DNA of 64,000 nucleotides from Gemmatimonadota bacterium (GCA_022710485.1 JAKLGU010000009.1:23742-87741); one strand, 5' to 3'. Counted from the first letter of the stretch, positions 24,315-33,662 are shown. The notes: generated by a model from the letters alone, not told the origin. Numbers and translations are program-made.

Positions 24315-26240
24315 CTAGTCGGGCCAGGCCTCGCCCTCGAGGTAGGTGTACCCCTCGAGCCCCGCGACATAATCCGCAATGAAGGAATTCGCCTCGGCCC
24401 GGGAGAGATCCCGGGCCGCGGTCACTTTGCGCCGCCACGTGGCCAGCAGGTCGGAGGCGTGGAACTGCACGTAGTTGAGGACCTCGGTCACCGTGTCCCC
24501 GTGCACCAGGTCGGTCACCTGGTACCCGCCGTCCTTCGACAGCCGCACGTGCACGGCGTTGGTGTCGCCGAACAGGTTGTGCAGGTCGCCCAGGATCTCC
24601 TGGTACGCGCCCGTCAGGAAGATGCCGAGGATGTAGGCGTCGCCGTCGGCGCAGGCGTGCAGCTCGAGCGACGGCTTGCCCTTGCGGCCGCCGGCGAAGC
24701 GGTCGATGACGCCGTCGGAATCGCAGGTGATGTCCTGGATGGTGCCGCGGCGGGTGGGCCGCTCCCCCAGCCGGTGGATCGGCATGATCGGGAAGAGCTG
24801 GTCGATGGCCCAGTTGTCGGGCAGCGACTGGAACACCGAGAAGTTCGAGAAGTACCGGTCCACCAGCGTGGCGTCGATGTGGGCGGTGATTTCCGGGTGC
24901 GAGGTCCGGTCGTCGCCCAGCAGCTGCTGCAGGGCGGTCAGCGTGCAGAGATACAGCTGCTCCGCGTCGGCCTTGTCGCGCAGCGTGAAGACGCCGCTCG
25001 CGAAGTACTCGTTGGTCCGCTCCTTGGCGAAGATGGCGTCGTGAAACGCCTCGTCGAGCCGCTCGATGTTGAGCCCGTCGAGGTTTTCCGCCATTTCGCG
25101 CAGCAGCGGGTGCGGGTCGTCGCCGAGGAGCGGCGGGACCGGCTCGACCTGGCTCTCGACGTCAATCACGTTGACCAGCAGCAGGGAGTGGTGCGCCGTC
25201 AGCGCCCGCCCCGACTCGGAGATCAGGTGCGGCATCGGGAGATCGCGCTCGCGGCAGGCGGTGCCGATGGTGTACACGACATCGCTCGCGTACTCGCGCA
25301 TGGTGTAGTTGACGCTGGCGGGCCGGGTCGAGCGGGAGCCGTCGTAGTCCACGCCGAGGCCGCCGCCCACGTCCACGTGGGTCAGGTGGAAGCCCATCGC
25401 GTGGATCTCGCCGTAGTAGCGGGTGATCTCCTCGAGTCCCGCCTTGACGTGCCGGATGTCGGTGATCTGGCTGCCCAGGTGAAAGTGGACCAGCTTGAGC
25501 AGGTCCTTCCGCCCCAGCCGGTCGAGCTTGGTGAGGAGGCGCATGAGCTCCACCGCGCTCAGGCCGAACTTCGACTTTTCCCCGCCGCTCTTGGCCCACC
25601 GCCCCGACCCCTCCGTGGCGAGCTTGATCCGCACGCCGAGGGTCGGGACGATCCCCATCTCGTCGGCCACCGCCAGGAGGAGGTCCAGCTCGTGGAGCTG
25701 CTCGACCACGATGAAGACCTGGTGGCCCAGCCGCTGCCCCATCAGGGCCAGCCGCATGAACTCCTCGTCCTTGTAGCCGTTGCAGACGATCAGGTGCTGG
25801 GTGCTCTCGTGCAGCCCGAGCACCGCCTGCAGCTCCGGCTTGCTCCCGCACTCGAGGCCGACGCCGTGCGCGGCGCCGAACTCGACGATCTCCTGCACCA
25901 CGTGCCGCTGCTGGTTGACCTTGATCGGGTAGACCGTGGTGTAGGATCCTTCGTAACCGAACTCCCCGATGGCCGACCGGAACACCTCGGCGAGCTGGGA
26001 GATCCGGGCGCGGAGGATATCGGAGAACCGAAGCAGCAGCGGAAGGCCGACGCCCTGCGCCTGCAGGTCCATGGCCAGCTGGTAGAGGTCGAGCCCGTGG
26101 GCGGGGTCGCCGTCGGCGTGGACGGTCACGTGGCCGTCGGCGTTCGTGCGGAAGAAGCCCAGGCCCCAGCCCGGCATGTTGTAGAGCTTTTCAGCGTCCC
26201 TGGGGGTCCAGGTGGCCGGCGTGGTGGGCGGCGGCGTCAC
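24315..26240 (-). CDS. speA: Biosynthetic arginine decarboxylase
   Basis: 641-residue PLP enzyme that makes agmatine from arginine for polyamine synthesis. The N-terminal LYNMPGWGLGFF and the PLP-lysine segment VYPIKVNQQRHVV (Lys about 107) match SpeA. Further conserved pieces are LECGSKPEL, the barrel segment FHLGSQI, HVDVGGGLGVDYDG, the active-site ISESGRALTAHH and the C-terminal CDSDGVIDRF. Length is normal for SpeA. The start is GTG at 26240 without a convincing Shine-Dalgarno. No speB or other polyamine gene is adjacent. Confidence 0.95.
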   Translation of the reverse strand: MTPPPTTPATWTPRDAEKLYNMPGWGLGFFRTNADGHVTVHADGDPAHGLDLYQLAMDLQAQGVGLPLLLRFSDILRARISQLAEVFRSAIGEFGYEGSYTTVYPIKVNQQRHVVQEIVEFGAAHGVGLECGSKPELQAVLGLHESTQHLIVCNGYKDEEFMRLALMGQRLGHQVFIVVEQLHELDLLLAVADEMGIVPTLGVRIKLATEGSGRWAKSGGEKSKFGLSAVELMRLLTKLDRLGRKDLLKLVHFHLGSQITDIRHVKAGLEEITRYYGEIHAMGFHLTHVDVGGGLGVDYDGSRSTRPASVNYTMREYASDVVYTIGTACRERDLPMPHLISESGRALTAHHSLLLVNVIDVESQVEPVPPLLGDDPHPLLREMAENLDGLNIERLDEAFHDAIFAKERTNEYFASGVFTLRDKADAEQLYLCTLTALQQLLGDDRTSHPEITAHIDATLVDRYFSNFSVFQSLPDNWAIDQLFPIMPIHRLGERPTRRGTIQDITCDSDGVIDRFAGGRKGKPSLELHACADGDAYILGIFLTGAYQEILGDLHNLFGDTNAVHVRLSKDGGYQVTDLVHGDTVTEVLNYVQFHASDLLATWRRKVTAARDLSRAEANSFIADYVAGLEGYTYLEGEAWPD

Positions 26241-26395
26241 GGTCGTAATCGCGGTGCTCCTGCTGGAGAATCGGCCTCAATGTTAACGCCCATGGCGTCC
26301 TCCCGAAAGCATCCGCGGCCCGGCGGCTTCCGGGGTGCCTCCCGCCGGGGGCGCCGCGGGGTGAGATTTCGGTAACCTCTCGATCGGGAGCAGGC

Positions 26396-27517
26396 ATGCA
26401 GTGGTCGTTCCGCATCGGCCGCATCGGCGGCACCGACGTCAAGATTCACGTCACCTTCCTCGCCCTCGTGGCGTGGTGGGCCTGGTCTGCCTGGTCGGAC
26501 GGCGGCGGCGCCGCCGCCGTGGAGGCGGTGGTCTTCCTGCTCGCCCTGTTCAGCTGCGTCCTGCTGCACGAGTTCGGGCACATCCTGATGGCGCGGCGCT
26601 TCGGCGTGCGGACCCCGGACGTCATTCTCCTCCCCATCGGCGGCCTGGCGCGGCTCGAGCGGATGCCCGACGAGCCGAAACAGGAGCTGCTCATCGCCGC
26701 GGCGGGCCCCGCCGTCACCCTCGTCATCGCGCTCGCGCTCTTCGCAGGGCTTCGGGTCGCCGGCGCCCCGCTCGACGGCACCAGCCTCGAGCCGGGGCAT
26801 GAGGGGCTCGCGCAGCAGGTCATGTGGCTCAATGTGGTCCTGCTCCTCTTCAACCTGCTCCCCATCTTCCCGATGGATGGCGGCCGGATGCTGCGGGCGC
26901 TCCTCGCCATGCGCCTCGGCCTCCAGCGCGCCACCCGCATCGCCGCCCGGGTGGGCCAGGTGGGGGCGGTCGTGCTCGGGCTCTGGGGACTGGGCTTCTT
27001 CTCGGAATGGGGTTTCGAGTCGAACTTCGTGCTGGTCCTGATCTCCGTGTTCGTCTTCCTCGCCGCCGGCGCGGAGACCGGGGCGGTCGAGACCCGGGTG
27101 GCGGGCCAGGGGCTGACGGTGCGGGATCTCATGATCACCAAGTTCGTGGCGCTCCCGGTGCACGCGACGCTGCAGCACGCCGTGGATGCCCTCCTTGCGG
27201 GAGAGCAGCGGGAGTTTCCGGTGGTGGACAACTGGGGACGCGTCGAAGGGATGCTCACCCGGGACGGACTGATACGCGGGTTGTCGGAGCTTGGCGGCGG
27301 GGCCTCGGTGGAGCGGGCCATGACGGCCGCCGTCCCGGCGGTGGCGCTGGCACTGCCGTTCGAGGAAGCGCTCAATCGGCTCGGGTTGAGCGGGCTGCCG
27401 GCGCTGCCCGTGGTGGACGAAGGCGGCTCGCTGGTCGGCCTCCTGACGCGGGACAACGTGACGGATGTGCTGCTGGTGCGGCGGGCGGGTGTGCAGTTCC
27501 CGCCGCGGACGGGCTAG
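26396..27517 (+). CDS. Site-2-protease-like M50 metallopeptidase with CBS domains
   Basis: 373 residues. N-terminal integral-membrane zinc protease: HEFGH at about residues 59-63 and the second metal-binding site in NLLPIFPMDGGRM near 153-165, with about six hydrophobic segments in the first 230 residues. The cytoplasmic C-terminus is a pair of CBS domains (TVRDLMITKFVALP..., VERAMTAAVPAV...), which usually bind adenosine nucleotides and regulate the enzyme. The class cleaves membrane proteins within the bilayer. A GGGAG ribosome site precedes the ATG. The stop codon overlaps the stop of the convergent gene in the shared bases CTAG. Confidence 0.92.
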   Translation: MQWSFRIGRIGGTDVKIHVTFLALVAWWAWSAWSDGGGAAAVEAVVFLLALFSCVLLHEFGHILMARRFGVRTPDVILLPIGGLARLERMPDEPKQELLIAAAGPAVTLVIALALFAGLRVAGAPLDGTSLEPGHEGLAQQVMWLNVVLLLFNLLPIFPMDGGRMLRALLAMRLGLQRATRIAARVGQVGAVVLGLWGLGFFSEWGFESNFVLVLISVFVFLAAGAETGAVETRVAGQGLTVRDLMITKFVALPVHATLQHAVDALLAGEQREFPVVDNWGRVEGMLTRDGLIRGLSELGGGASVERAMTAAVPAVALALPFEEALNRLGLSGLPALPVVDEGGSLVGLLTRDNVTDVLLVRRAGVQFPPRTG

Positions 27518-27924
27518 CCCGAAGGAAACTCCTCGAGAAACGCCGGCGGGCCGCTCAGCGGCCGCGCGTAGTACCACCAGTTGTCCTCCGGACTCCATCC
27601 CTCCTCGTCGGCCACGATCATCCCCCAGAGGCAGCGCGTCACCGGGACGGTGGCCGCGCGCATCCGGTCGTCGAGGTCCTGCAGCCGCGCCGCGACGGCG
27701 GCGGCCTGGTCCGGCGTCACCCGCTCGAGCGCCTGCGCCAGCAGTTGGCGCCCGTCCAGATCGCCGAGATAATCCTCGTAGTCCCCGGTGTACCCCGACT
27801 CGATCGCCCCGACGGTACGCTCCCAGCCCACCAGCAGGACTTCGAGCCCGCCCCGCACCACCGTGTCCGACGCGCCCGCCTCGCGCAGGAACTGCTCGAG
27901 GTTTCCGGCGTCGCGGGGGGTCAC
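27514..27924 (-). CDS. Hypothetical acidic protein coupled to the M1 peptidase gene
   Basis: 136-residue soluble protein, not assigned to a family. It is acidic and probably all-helical, with the segments LEQFLREAGASDTVVRGGLEVLLVG and LLAQALERVTPDQAAAVAARLQDLDDRMRAA, ending in an aromatic tail (DNWWYYARPL). The GTG start overlaps the TGA of the preceding M1 peptidase gene (GTGA), so it is probably translated from the same transcript. Lack of a signal peptide contrasts with its secreted neighbour. Codon choice is like that of the surrounding genes. Confidence 0.65.
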   Translation of the reverse strand: MTPRDAGNLEQFLREAGASDTVVRGGLEVLLVGWERTVGAIESGYTGDYEDYLGDLDGRQLLAQALERVTPDQAAAVAARLQDLDDRMRAATVPVTRCLWGMIVADEEGWSPEDNWWYYARPLSGPPAFLEEFPSG

Positions 27925-29816
27925 CGAGGGTACCGGTTGTTGGCGCGGTCCACATCGGGGAGCGCGCGCCGCGGATCGAGCTCGGCGCTCCGCACCGCCG
28001 GCTTTCCCCGCACCCGGTAGGTAAAGCGCGGGCCGAGGTTCCACATTTCGACCGGAAGCCGCACGACCTCCGTGGTTCCATCCGCGAAGGTGAGCCTCAG
28101 CTCGGCCGGCATGATCATGGTGCCGAGGCTGGCGAGCCGCACCTCGGTGACGCCCTGCGGGCCGCTCGCGATCGTGTCCACCGCCTGATCGAGCCGGGTG
28201 GCCGTCATGACCCACTCGCGCCAGAACCAGTCGAGGTCCGTGCCGGACGCGTCGCGCATCAACCGGAAGAAATCGGCCGGCGAGGGGTGCCGGAACGCCC
28301 AGGCGTTGAGGTACTGCCGGAACGCGGCGTCGAATCGCTCCGTGCCGAGGACCTCGTACCGCAGCAGCTGCATCATGAGCGCCGGCTTCTGGTACCCCGC
28401 CCAGAAGAGGTCGGTCACCTCCACCGGCCGCGCGATGAGCGGCTGCTCGCCCGGCACAGCGTGGTCGGCGTAGAGATGCAGCGGGTGCACCTCGATCGAG
28501 TCGCCGTAGGCGGTGCCCTTGAAGTACCGCGCGGCGTTGGCGAGGTCGATGAAGGTGTTGAACCCCTCGTCCATCCACGGGTAGAGCCGCTCGTTGGAGC
28601 CGACGACCATCGGCACCCACTGGTGGCCGAGCTCGTGCGCCAGCACCCAGTGCACGTCCTCGCGGGTCGGCCCCGTGGGGTCGAAGGTGATCATGGGGTA
28701 CTCCATCCCCTCGATCGGTCCCTCGATGCTGGTGAACTGCGGATACGGATAGCGCAGCCACTGCCGGCTGAAGTACGCCAGCGCCTCGTTCGTCATCTTG
28801 TTCGCTTCGGCCCAGAGGGTCGCCGCAGGGCGGTAGAGGGTGTGGATCATGACCCCCTCCCACGCACTGGCGTCCCACTGGAAGTTCGGGCTCGCCGCGA
28901 AAGCGAAGTCGCGGACGCTGTCCGCCGTGAAACGCCAGGTGAGCGTACCGTCCGTGGTTGGGCGGGTGCGGGCAGGTTGCCCGGCTTCAGCCTTGGTGAT
29001 GACGGCGACCGGCGCGGTGGAGGCGGCGGCCTGCGCCAGCCGGCTCCGCTGGGCAGCGGTGAGGACCTGCTCCGGATTCCGGAGCGTGCCGGTGGCGGCC
29101 ACCAGATACCCGGCGGGCAAGGTCAGGTCCACCTCGAACCGGCCGTACTCCAGGTAAAACTCCCCCGCGCCGATGTACGGCTCGTGGTTCCAGCCCCTGA
29201 GGTCGTCGTAGACGGCCATCCGCGGGTACCACTGGCCGAATTCGTACAGGGTGCCGTCGTGCCCCATGCGACCGCCGCCGTAGGGCGGCACCTTGAACCG
29301 CCACCGGATGACGATTTCGGCCGACGCGCCGGCGGCGAGCGCGGCGGGGAGGTCGAGCCGCATCGTTGTGCCGTGGACCACGGGCCGCAGGGGCCGCCCG
29401 TCCACCAGCACCGAGTCGAGGATGATCCCGCCGGCGAACCCCTGGCAGGAGAAATCGAAGGTCGAGCCAAGGAAGACGAGCGGCGGCTGGTCCAGCTGGG
29501 AGGTGACGCTGCCCGGGGCGCACATGTTCTGCTCGAGGTGCATCCACAGGTACGGCAACGCGTCGGGGGAGCGGTTCTGATAATTGATCACTTCGCGACC
29601 GCGGAGTTCGTTGGCCGCAGGGTCGAGGGTGGCGTCGATCCGGTAGTCCACCCGCTGCTGCCAGTAGCCGGGGCCCGGCCGCCCGCTCCCTGTCCTGTAC
29701 ATGTTCGGGCCGGGCAGCGCGAGCGGCCGGAAGGGAGAGACTTCCCAACCCTGTGCGGCGAGTCCGCCGGCAGTGAGGGCGACGAACATGGCGGATCTGG
29801 CGAGAGTGCGGAACAC
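27921..29816 (-). CDS. Secreted M1-family zinc aminopeptidase
   Basis: 631 residues. GTG start with GGGAG seven bases upstream. A signal peptide follows (FRTLARSAMFVALTAGGLAAQ). The gluzincin signature HELGH is followed after exactly 18 residues by the third ligand Glu (HExxH-x18-E) near residues 384-407. The upstream exopeptidase motif appears as IEGMEY in place of the usual GAMEN, so it belongs to the less canonical M1 branch common in Bacteroidota and Gemmatimonadota. An N-terminal beta domain precedes the catalytic part. Probably degrades peptides outside the cytoplasm. Confidence 0.9.
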   Translation of the reverse strand: MFRTLARSAMFVALTAGGLAAQGWEVSPFRPLALPGPNMYRTGSGRPGPGYWQQRVDYRIDATLDPAANELRGREVINYQNRSPDALPYLWMHLEQNMCAPGSVTSQLDQPPLVFLGSTFDFSCQGFAGGIILDSVLVDGRPLRPVVHGTTMRLDLPAALAAGASAEIVIRWRFKVPPYGGGRMGHDGTLYEFGQWYPRMAVYDDLRGWNHEPYIGAGEFYLEYGRFEVDLTLPAGYLVAATGTLRNPEQVLTAAQRSRLAQAAASTAPVAVITKAEAGQPARTRPTTDGTLTWRFTADSVRDFAFAASPNFQWDASAWEGVMIHTLYRPAATLWAEANKMTNEALAYFSRQWLRYPYPQFTSIEGPIEGMEYPMITFDPTGPTREDVHWVLAHELGHQWVPMVVGSNERLYPWMDEGFNTFIDLANAARYFKGTAYGDSIEVHPLHLYADHAVPGEQPLIARPVEVTDLFWAGYQKPALMMQLLRYEVLGTERFDAAFRQYLNAWAFRHPSPADFFRLMRDASGTDLDWFWREWVMTATRLDQAVDTIASGPQGVTEVRLASLGTMIMPAELRLTFADGTTEVVRLPVEMWNLGPRFTYRVRGKPAVRSAELDPRRALPDVDRANNRYPR

Positions 29817-29869
29817 GTGGTATCTCCCAGCGGTGGGTTTCAACCAAACATAAAGGAGGATCCCTGACG

Positions 29870-30706
29870 ATGCGCTCCATCCACCTGCTTCCCGTCGCGC
29901 TGGTCGCCCTCGCCTGTGCAAAGGAACCGGCCCCCGTCGGGGCCCCCGCCGAGGCCACCCCGCAGCAGGTGACCATCACCGCGACGGACTTTGGCTACCA
30001 GTTGCCCTCCACCCCGATCCACGCCGGCCTCACGACCGTCACCCTCGTCAACAGCGGACAGGAACTGCACCACATCCAGTTCTACCGCCTGACCGAGGGG
30101 AAGACACTCGCCGACCTGACCGAGGCGCTCAAGACCGAGGGTCCTCCCCCGGCGTGGGCCGTGAATGCCGGTGGACCGAACGCCGCGCTCCCCGGGAGCT
30201 CGGCGAACGCGACCCTCGTGCTCGAGCCGGGAACGTACGCGATGCTCTGCAGGATCCCCTCCCCTGACGGGAAGTCCCACCTGTCCAAGGGGATGATCCT
30301 CGGCATGGAGGTCCAGCCCACGACGGAACCCGTGGCGGCCCTGCCCGGCGGCGACATCCAGATGGGGTTGTTCGACTACGGCTTCTCCATGACCCCGCCT
30401 CCGACGGCCGGCACCCACACCTTCGTCGTCACCAACCAGGCGCAGCAGCCGCATGAGGTGGTGCTCGTCCGGCTCGAGGCGGGCCAGACGATGGAGCCTT
30501 GGACCGCATGGCTGAAGGGCGGGATGCAGGGGCCGCCTCCGGGCGTGCCGTTCGCCGGCATTACCGACATCAATCCGGGGCAGGTCCAGAACTTCACGGC
30601 CGAGCTCGCGCCGGGCACGTACGGCCTGATCTGCTTCGTACCGGACGCCGGTGACGGACAGCCCCACGTCTTTCACGGCATGTCCACGACCTTCACGGTC
30701 TCGTAA
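29870..30706 (+). CDS. Lipoprotein with two cupredoxin-like repeats
   Basis: 278 residues. Lipoprotein signal with lipobox ALAC (Cys about 16) and a short acidic linker. The mature part is an internal duplication of about 120 residues: each half has TVTLVNSGQ/TFVVTNQAQ, a His-containing strand (ELHHIQF / QPHEVVL), a helix, PPPAW/PPPGVPF, and EPGTYAMLC / APGTYGLIC followed by a late His. These are the beta-sandwich and ligand positions of blue-copper proteins, but typical Cys-His-Met spacing is incomplete, so metal binding is unproven. A strong AAAGGAGG precedes the ATG. Divergent from the M1 peptidase. Confidence 0.75.
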   Translation: MRSIHLLPVALVALACAKEPAPVGAPAEATPQQVTITATDFGYQLPSTPIHAGLTTVTLVNSGQELHHIQFYRLTEGKTLADLTEALKTEGPPPAWAVNAGGPNAALPGSSANATLVLEPGTYAMLCRIPSPDGKSHLSKGMILGMEVQPTTEPVAALPGGDIQMGLFDYGFSMTPPPTAGTHTFVVTNQAQQPHEVVLVRLEAGQTMEPWTAWLKGGMQGPPPGVPFAGITDINPGQVQNFTAELAPGTYGLICFVPDAGDGQPHVFHGMSTTFTVS

Positions 30707-30747
30707 CTGCTCGAGGGACCCTTTCCCCGCGGTTGCCGTAAAAGGGG

Positions 30748-31668
30748 ATGATGACACCGACCCCTTCGATGTCCCGCGCCATCGCCCTGTCGGGAGCCTC
30801 CGGGCTCCTCGGCTCGGCGATGGCGCCCGCGCTGGCCGCCGCCGGTTGGCAGGTCAGGCCACTCGTACGCCGGACGCCCGGCCCAGGCGAAATCCGGTGG
30901 GATCCCGCCGCCGGCACCATCGACGCCTCGGCGCTGGCTGGCGTCAGCGCCGCCGTCCACCTGGCGGGTGAGAGCATCGCCGAGGGCCGCTGGACCCCGG
31001 CCCGGAAGGCCCGGATTCGGAGCAGCAGGATCCTCGGCAGCCGACTCCTTTCCGAATCACTGGCCCGCCTCCCCGTTCGACCGGACGTCCTGGTCTCCGC
31101 CTCGGCGGTCGGCATCTATGGCGACCGGGGCGACGAGCTGCTCGATGAGAACAGCCCGCTCGGCACCGACTTCCTCGCAGAGGTCGGCAAGGAATGGGAG
31201 GGGGCAACCGCGCCTGCGAGCGATGCCGGCATCCGGGTGGTCCACCTCAGGTTCGGCATCATCCTGAGCAAGGAGGGCGGTGCGCTCCCGCGCATGGTCA
31301 CGCCGTTCCAGCTCGGCGCCGGCGGCCCCATCGGGAACGGCCGCCAGTGGATGAGCTGGATCGCGATCGACGATGCAGTGACGATCGTGCTCGAAGCGCT
31401 GCGGAACAAGGAGATGCGCGGCCCATTCAACGCCGTGGCGCCGGATCCTGTCCGCAACGCCGACTTCGCCGCCCGCCTGGGCGAAGTGCTGCACCGTCCC
31501 GCCCTCGTCCCCGCGCCGGCCTTCGCGCTCCGGCTCCTCTTCGGCGAAATGGCCGACGCAGCCCTCCTTGCCAGCCAGCGTGCCGTGCCCGCACGCCTGA
31601 CCGCCCTCGGCTTTTCGTTCCGGCACCCCACCCTCGCCGAGGCACTCCGCACCGTCCTCGACCGCTGA
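30748..31668 (+). CDS. TIGR01777 family NAD(P)-binding epimerase-like protein
   Basis: 306-residue short-chain dehydrogenase/epimerase-like protein of the YfcH/SulA-related TIGR01777 group. Rossmann motif GASGLLGSAM is near residues 16-25. Group-specific features are HLAGESIAEGRWTPARKARIRSSRI, SASAVGIYGDRGDE, and the C-terminal VPAFALRLLFGEMADAALLASQRAVP. No reaction is established for this group. The usual ATG has AAAGGGG upstream. An in-frame ATG seven codons later would also be acceptable. It is followed by queC after 21 bases. Confidence 0.9.
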   Translation: MMTPTPSMSRAIALSGASGLLGSAMAPALAAAGWQVRPLVRRTPGPGEIRWDPAAGTIDASALAGVSAAVHLAGESIAEGRWTPARKARIRSSRILGSRLLSESLARLPVRPDVLVSASAVGIYGDRGDELLDENSPLGTDFLAEVGKEWEGATAPASDAGIRVVHLRFGIILSKEGGALPRMVTPFQLGAGGPIGNGRQWMSWIAIDDAVTIVLEALRNKEMRGPFNAVAPDPVRNADFAARLGEVLHRPALVPAPAFALRLLFGEMADAALLASQRAVPARLTALGFSFRHPTLAEALRTVLDR

Positions 31669-31677
31669 GCGCCGTGG

Positions 31678-31683
31678 TATCTT
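31678..31683 (+). promoter_or_regulatory. Possible -10 box of queC (leaderless arrangement)
   Basis: TATCTT lies 6 bases before the queC ATG. Transcription would start at or within a base or two of the start codon. No good -35 is visible, so confidence is low. Confidence 0.3.
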
Positions 31684-31689
31684 TGCGGG

Positions 31690-32382
31690 ATGCCATCCCA
31701 GCCGGCGGTCGTCCTCCTGAGCGGAGGGCTCGACTCCGCCACGACCCTCGCCATCGCCCGCGCCCAGGGTTTCTCGTGCCACGCCCTGAGCTTCCGGTAC
31801 GGCCAGCGCCACGCCGCTGAACTCGCCAGCGCCCATGCCGTGGCAGCGCACCTCGGCGCCGCGGAGCACCGCGTCATCGAGATCGACCTGCGCGCCTTCG
31901 GCGGCTCCGCCCTGACCGCGGACCTGCCCGTTCCGAAGGACCGCGACGATGCGGCGCGCGCCGAGGGCATTCCGATCACCTACGTGCCGGCCCGCAACAC
32001 GATCTTCCTTGCCTATGCGCTTGGTGCGGCCGAGGTCCTCGGCGCCACCGACATCTTCCTCGGCGTCAACGCCGTGGATTACAGTGGGTATCCCGACTGC
32101 CGGCCCGAGTTCGTGGAGGCGTTCGAGCGGCTGGCCAACGTCGCCACGAAGGCGGGGGTGGAAGGCCGGCGCATGACCATCCACGCCCCGCTGCTCGCCC
32201 TGACCAAGCGCGACATTATCGCCCGGGGCCTCGAACTCGGCGTCGACTTCGGAATGACCCTGAGCTGCTATGATCCGGCACCGGGGGGCGTCTCGTGCGG
32301 CCGGTGCGATGCCTGCCTGCTGCGGCTCGAGGGGTTCCGGCAGCTCGGCCGTCCCGATCCGGCCAGGTACGCGGCACGATGA
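31690..32382 (+). CDS. queC: 7-cyano-7-deazaguanine synthase (preQ0 synthase)
   Basis: 230-residue ATP-dependent QueC, which converts carboxy-deazaguanine and ammonia to preQ0. The P-loop SGGLDS is at residues 11-16, the pathway-specific FRYGQRH near 36-42, VPARNT near 99, [15 protein letters not shown] near 120-134, and a C-terminal zinc site of four Cys (CYDP, then CGRCDAC). The queE ATG overlaps its TGA. The next two products in the pathway are handled by queE (upstream step) and queF (downstream step), both in this window. Confidence 0.97.
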   Translation: MPSQPAVVLLSGGLDSATTLAIARAQGFSCHALSFRYGQRHAAELASAHAVAAHLGAAEHRVIEIDLRAFGGSALTADLPVPKDRDDAARAEGIPITYVPARNTIFLAYALGAAEVLGATDIFLGVNAVDYSGYPDCRPEFVEAFERLANVATKAGVEGRRMTIHAPLLALTKRDIIARGLELGVDFGMTLSCYDPAPGGVSCGRCDACLLRLEGFRQLGRPDPARYAAR

Positions 32383-33014
32383 GCTACGCCGTCAAGGAAA
32401 TCTTCTACACCCTGCAGGGCGAGGGCGCCCACGCCGGGCGGCCGGCGGTGTTCTGCCGCTTTGCCGGCTGCAATCTCTGGAGCGGCCGCGAGGCCGACCG
32501 GGCCGAGGCGACCTGCACCTTCTGCGACACGGAGTTCGTGGGCACCGACGGACCGGGCGGCGGGCGTTTCGCGACGGCCGCCGACCTCGCCGCCGCCGTG
32601 GCCTCGGCGTGGCCGCACGCCGGCCAGGGAACCCCGTATGTCGTCTGCACCGGCGGCGAGCCGCTCCTCCAACTCGACGAAGCGGCGGTCCAGGCACTCC
32701 ATGCCGCGGGCTTCGAGGTGGCCGTGGAAACGAACGGTACCCAGCCCGCCCCCAGGGGCATCGACTGGATCTGCGTGAGCCCGAAGGCCGGGGCGCCGCT
32801 CCGGCTCACCTCCGGGAACGAGTTGAAGCTGGTCTATCCCCAGGCGGACGCGCCCCCCGAAGGGTTCGCCGACCTGGACTTCCAACACCGATTCCTGCAG
32901 CCGATGGACGGACCCGACCTCCGCGAGAACACTGCCGCGGCCGCGGCCTACTGCCTGGCGCATCCGGCGTGGCGCCTCAGCCTGCAGACGCATAAACTGA
33001 TTGGGCTACCCTGA
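32379..33014 (+). CDS. queE: 7-carboxy-7-deazaguanine synthase
   Basis: 211-residue radical-SAM enzyme of the queuosine pathway. It rearranges 6-carboxytetrahydropterin into the deazaguanine ring. The non-canonical cluster motif C-x14-C-x2-C is present (Cys31, Cys46, Cys49), as is typical for QueE rather than the usual CxxxCxxC. Other features are [10 protein letters not shown] at 7-16, [15 protein letters not shown] and VSPKAG. The ATG overlaps the queC stop (ATGA). queD, the enzyme supplying its substrate, is not in this window. Confidence 0.96.
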   Translation: MSYAVKEIFYTLQGEGAHAGRPAVFCRFAGCNLWSGREADRAEATCTFCDTEFVGTDGPGGGRFATAADLAAAVASAWPHAGQGTPYVVCTGGEPLLQLDEAAVQALHAAGFEVAVETNGTQPAPRGIDWICVSPKAGAPLRLTSGNELKLVYPQADAPPEGFADLDFQHRFLQPMDGPDLRENTAAAAAYCLAHPAWRLSLQTHKLIGLP

Positions 33015-33032
33015 CTCACATCGATCGGCGCC

Positions 33033-33641
33033 ATGCACGGATACTCTGACCGCATCAACCACGCGCTGGCCTTCGCGGCCAAGTACTATGGGACCGCCGA
33101 GGGGCCGGAACGGACCATGGCGTACCTGGCGCACCCTGCCAACATCGCGATCATCCTCGCGCGCTACGGGTGCGAGGACCTGACGGTGGTGGCGGGGATC
33201 CTGCACCGGGTGCTGGAGGAAGCGGCGCCCCGCGAACGGGAAGAGCTGGAGGCGAAGGTCCTCGAGAAGTTCGGTCCGGTGGTCCTGGCCACCGCCTGCG
33301 AGGTGCTCGAGCCGCGGCATGACGCGCTCGGCCGGCTCCGCGCCTGGCGTACCTGCAAGCGGGAGTTCCTCATCCAGATCGCCGACGCGGAGCCGCGCGG
33401 TCTCGACATCTGCGCCGCGGACGAACTGCACAACTGCGGCGCGGCCATCCGCGTGGTCCGCCGACTCGGCGCGGAATACCTCCACGCCGCCCCCGACGCC
33501 TCTCCTGCCGACACGCTCTGGTGGTACGGCGCCATTACCGACCACCTCGACTCGCGCCGCGAATGGCGGAACCGCGCGATGCTCGAGGAATTGCAGGCCA
33601 TGACCCGCGAACTCGCCGTCCTCCTGCAGCTCGAACGCTGA
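33033..33641 (+). CDS. RelA/SpoT-like HD-domain protein with degenerate HD pair
   Basis: 202-residue all-helical protein resembling the HD hydrolase domain of RelA/SpoT and MESH1. The first ligand region YLAHPANIAIILARYG and the segment AADELHNCGAAIRV (canonical ADRLHN) are kept. The central HD dyad, however, reads HR (His58-Arg59 in GILHRVLEEA). Since the Asp normally binds the metal, hydrolase activity is doubtful, and it may be a nucleotide-sensing or regulatory pseudo-enzyme. It lies between queE and a GGDEF gene on the same strand, 18 bases after queE. Confidence 0.75.
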   Translation: MHGYSDRINHALAFAAKYYGTAEGPERTMAYLAHPANIAIILARYGCEDLTVVAGILHRVLEEAAPREREELEAKVLEKFGPVVLATACEVLEPRHDALGRLRAWRTCKREFLIQIADAEPRGLDICAADELHNCGAAIRVVRRLGAEYLHAAPDASPADTLWWYGAITDHLDSRREWRNRAMLEELQAMTRELAVLLQLER

Positions 33642-33662
33642 CCGTTCGGCAGCCACGCCGCG

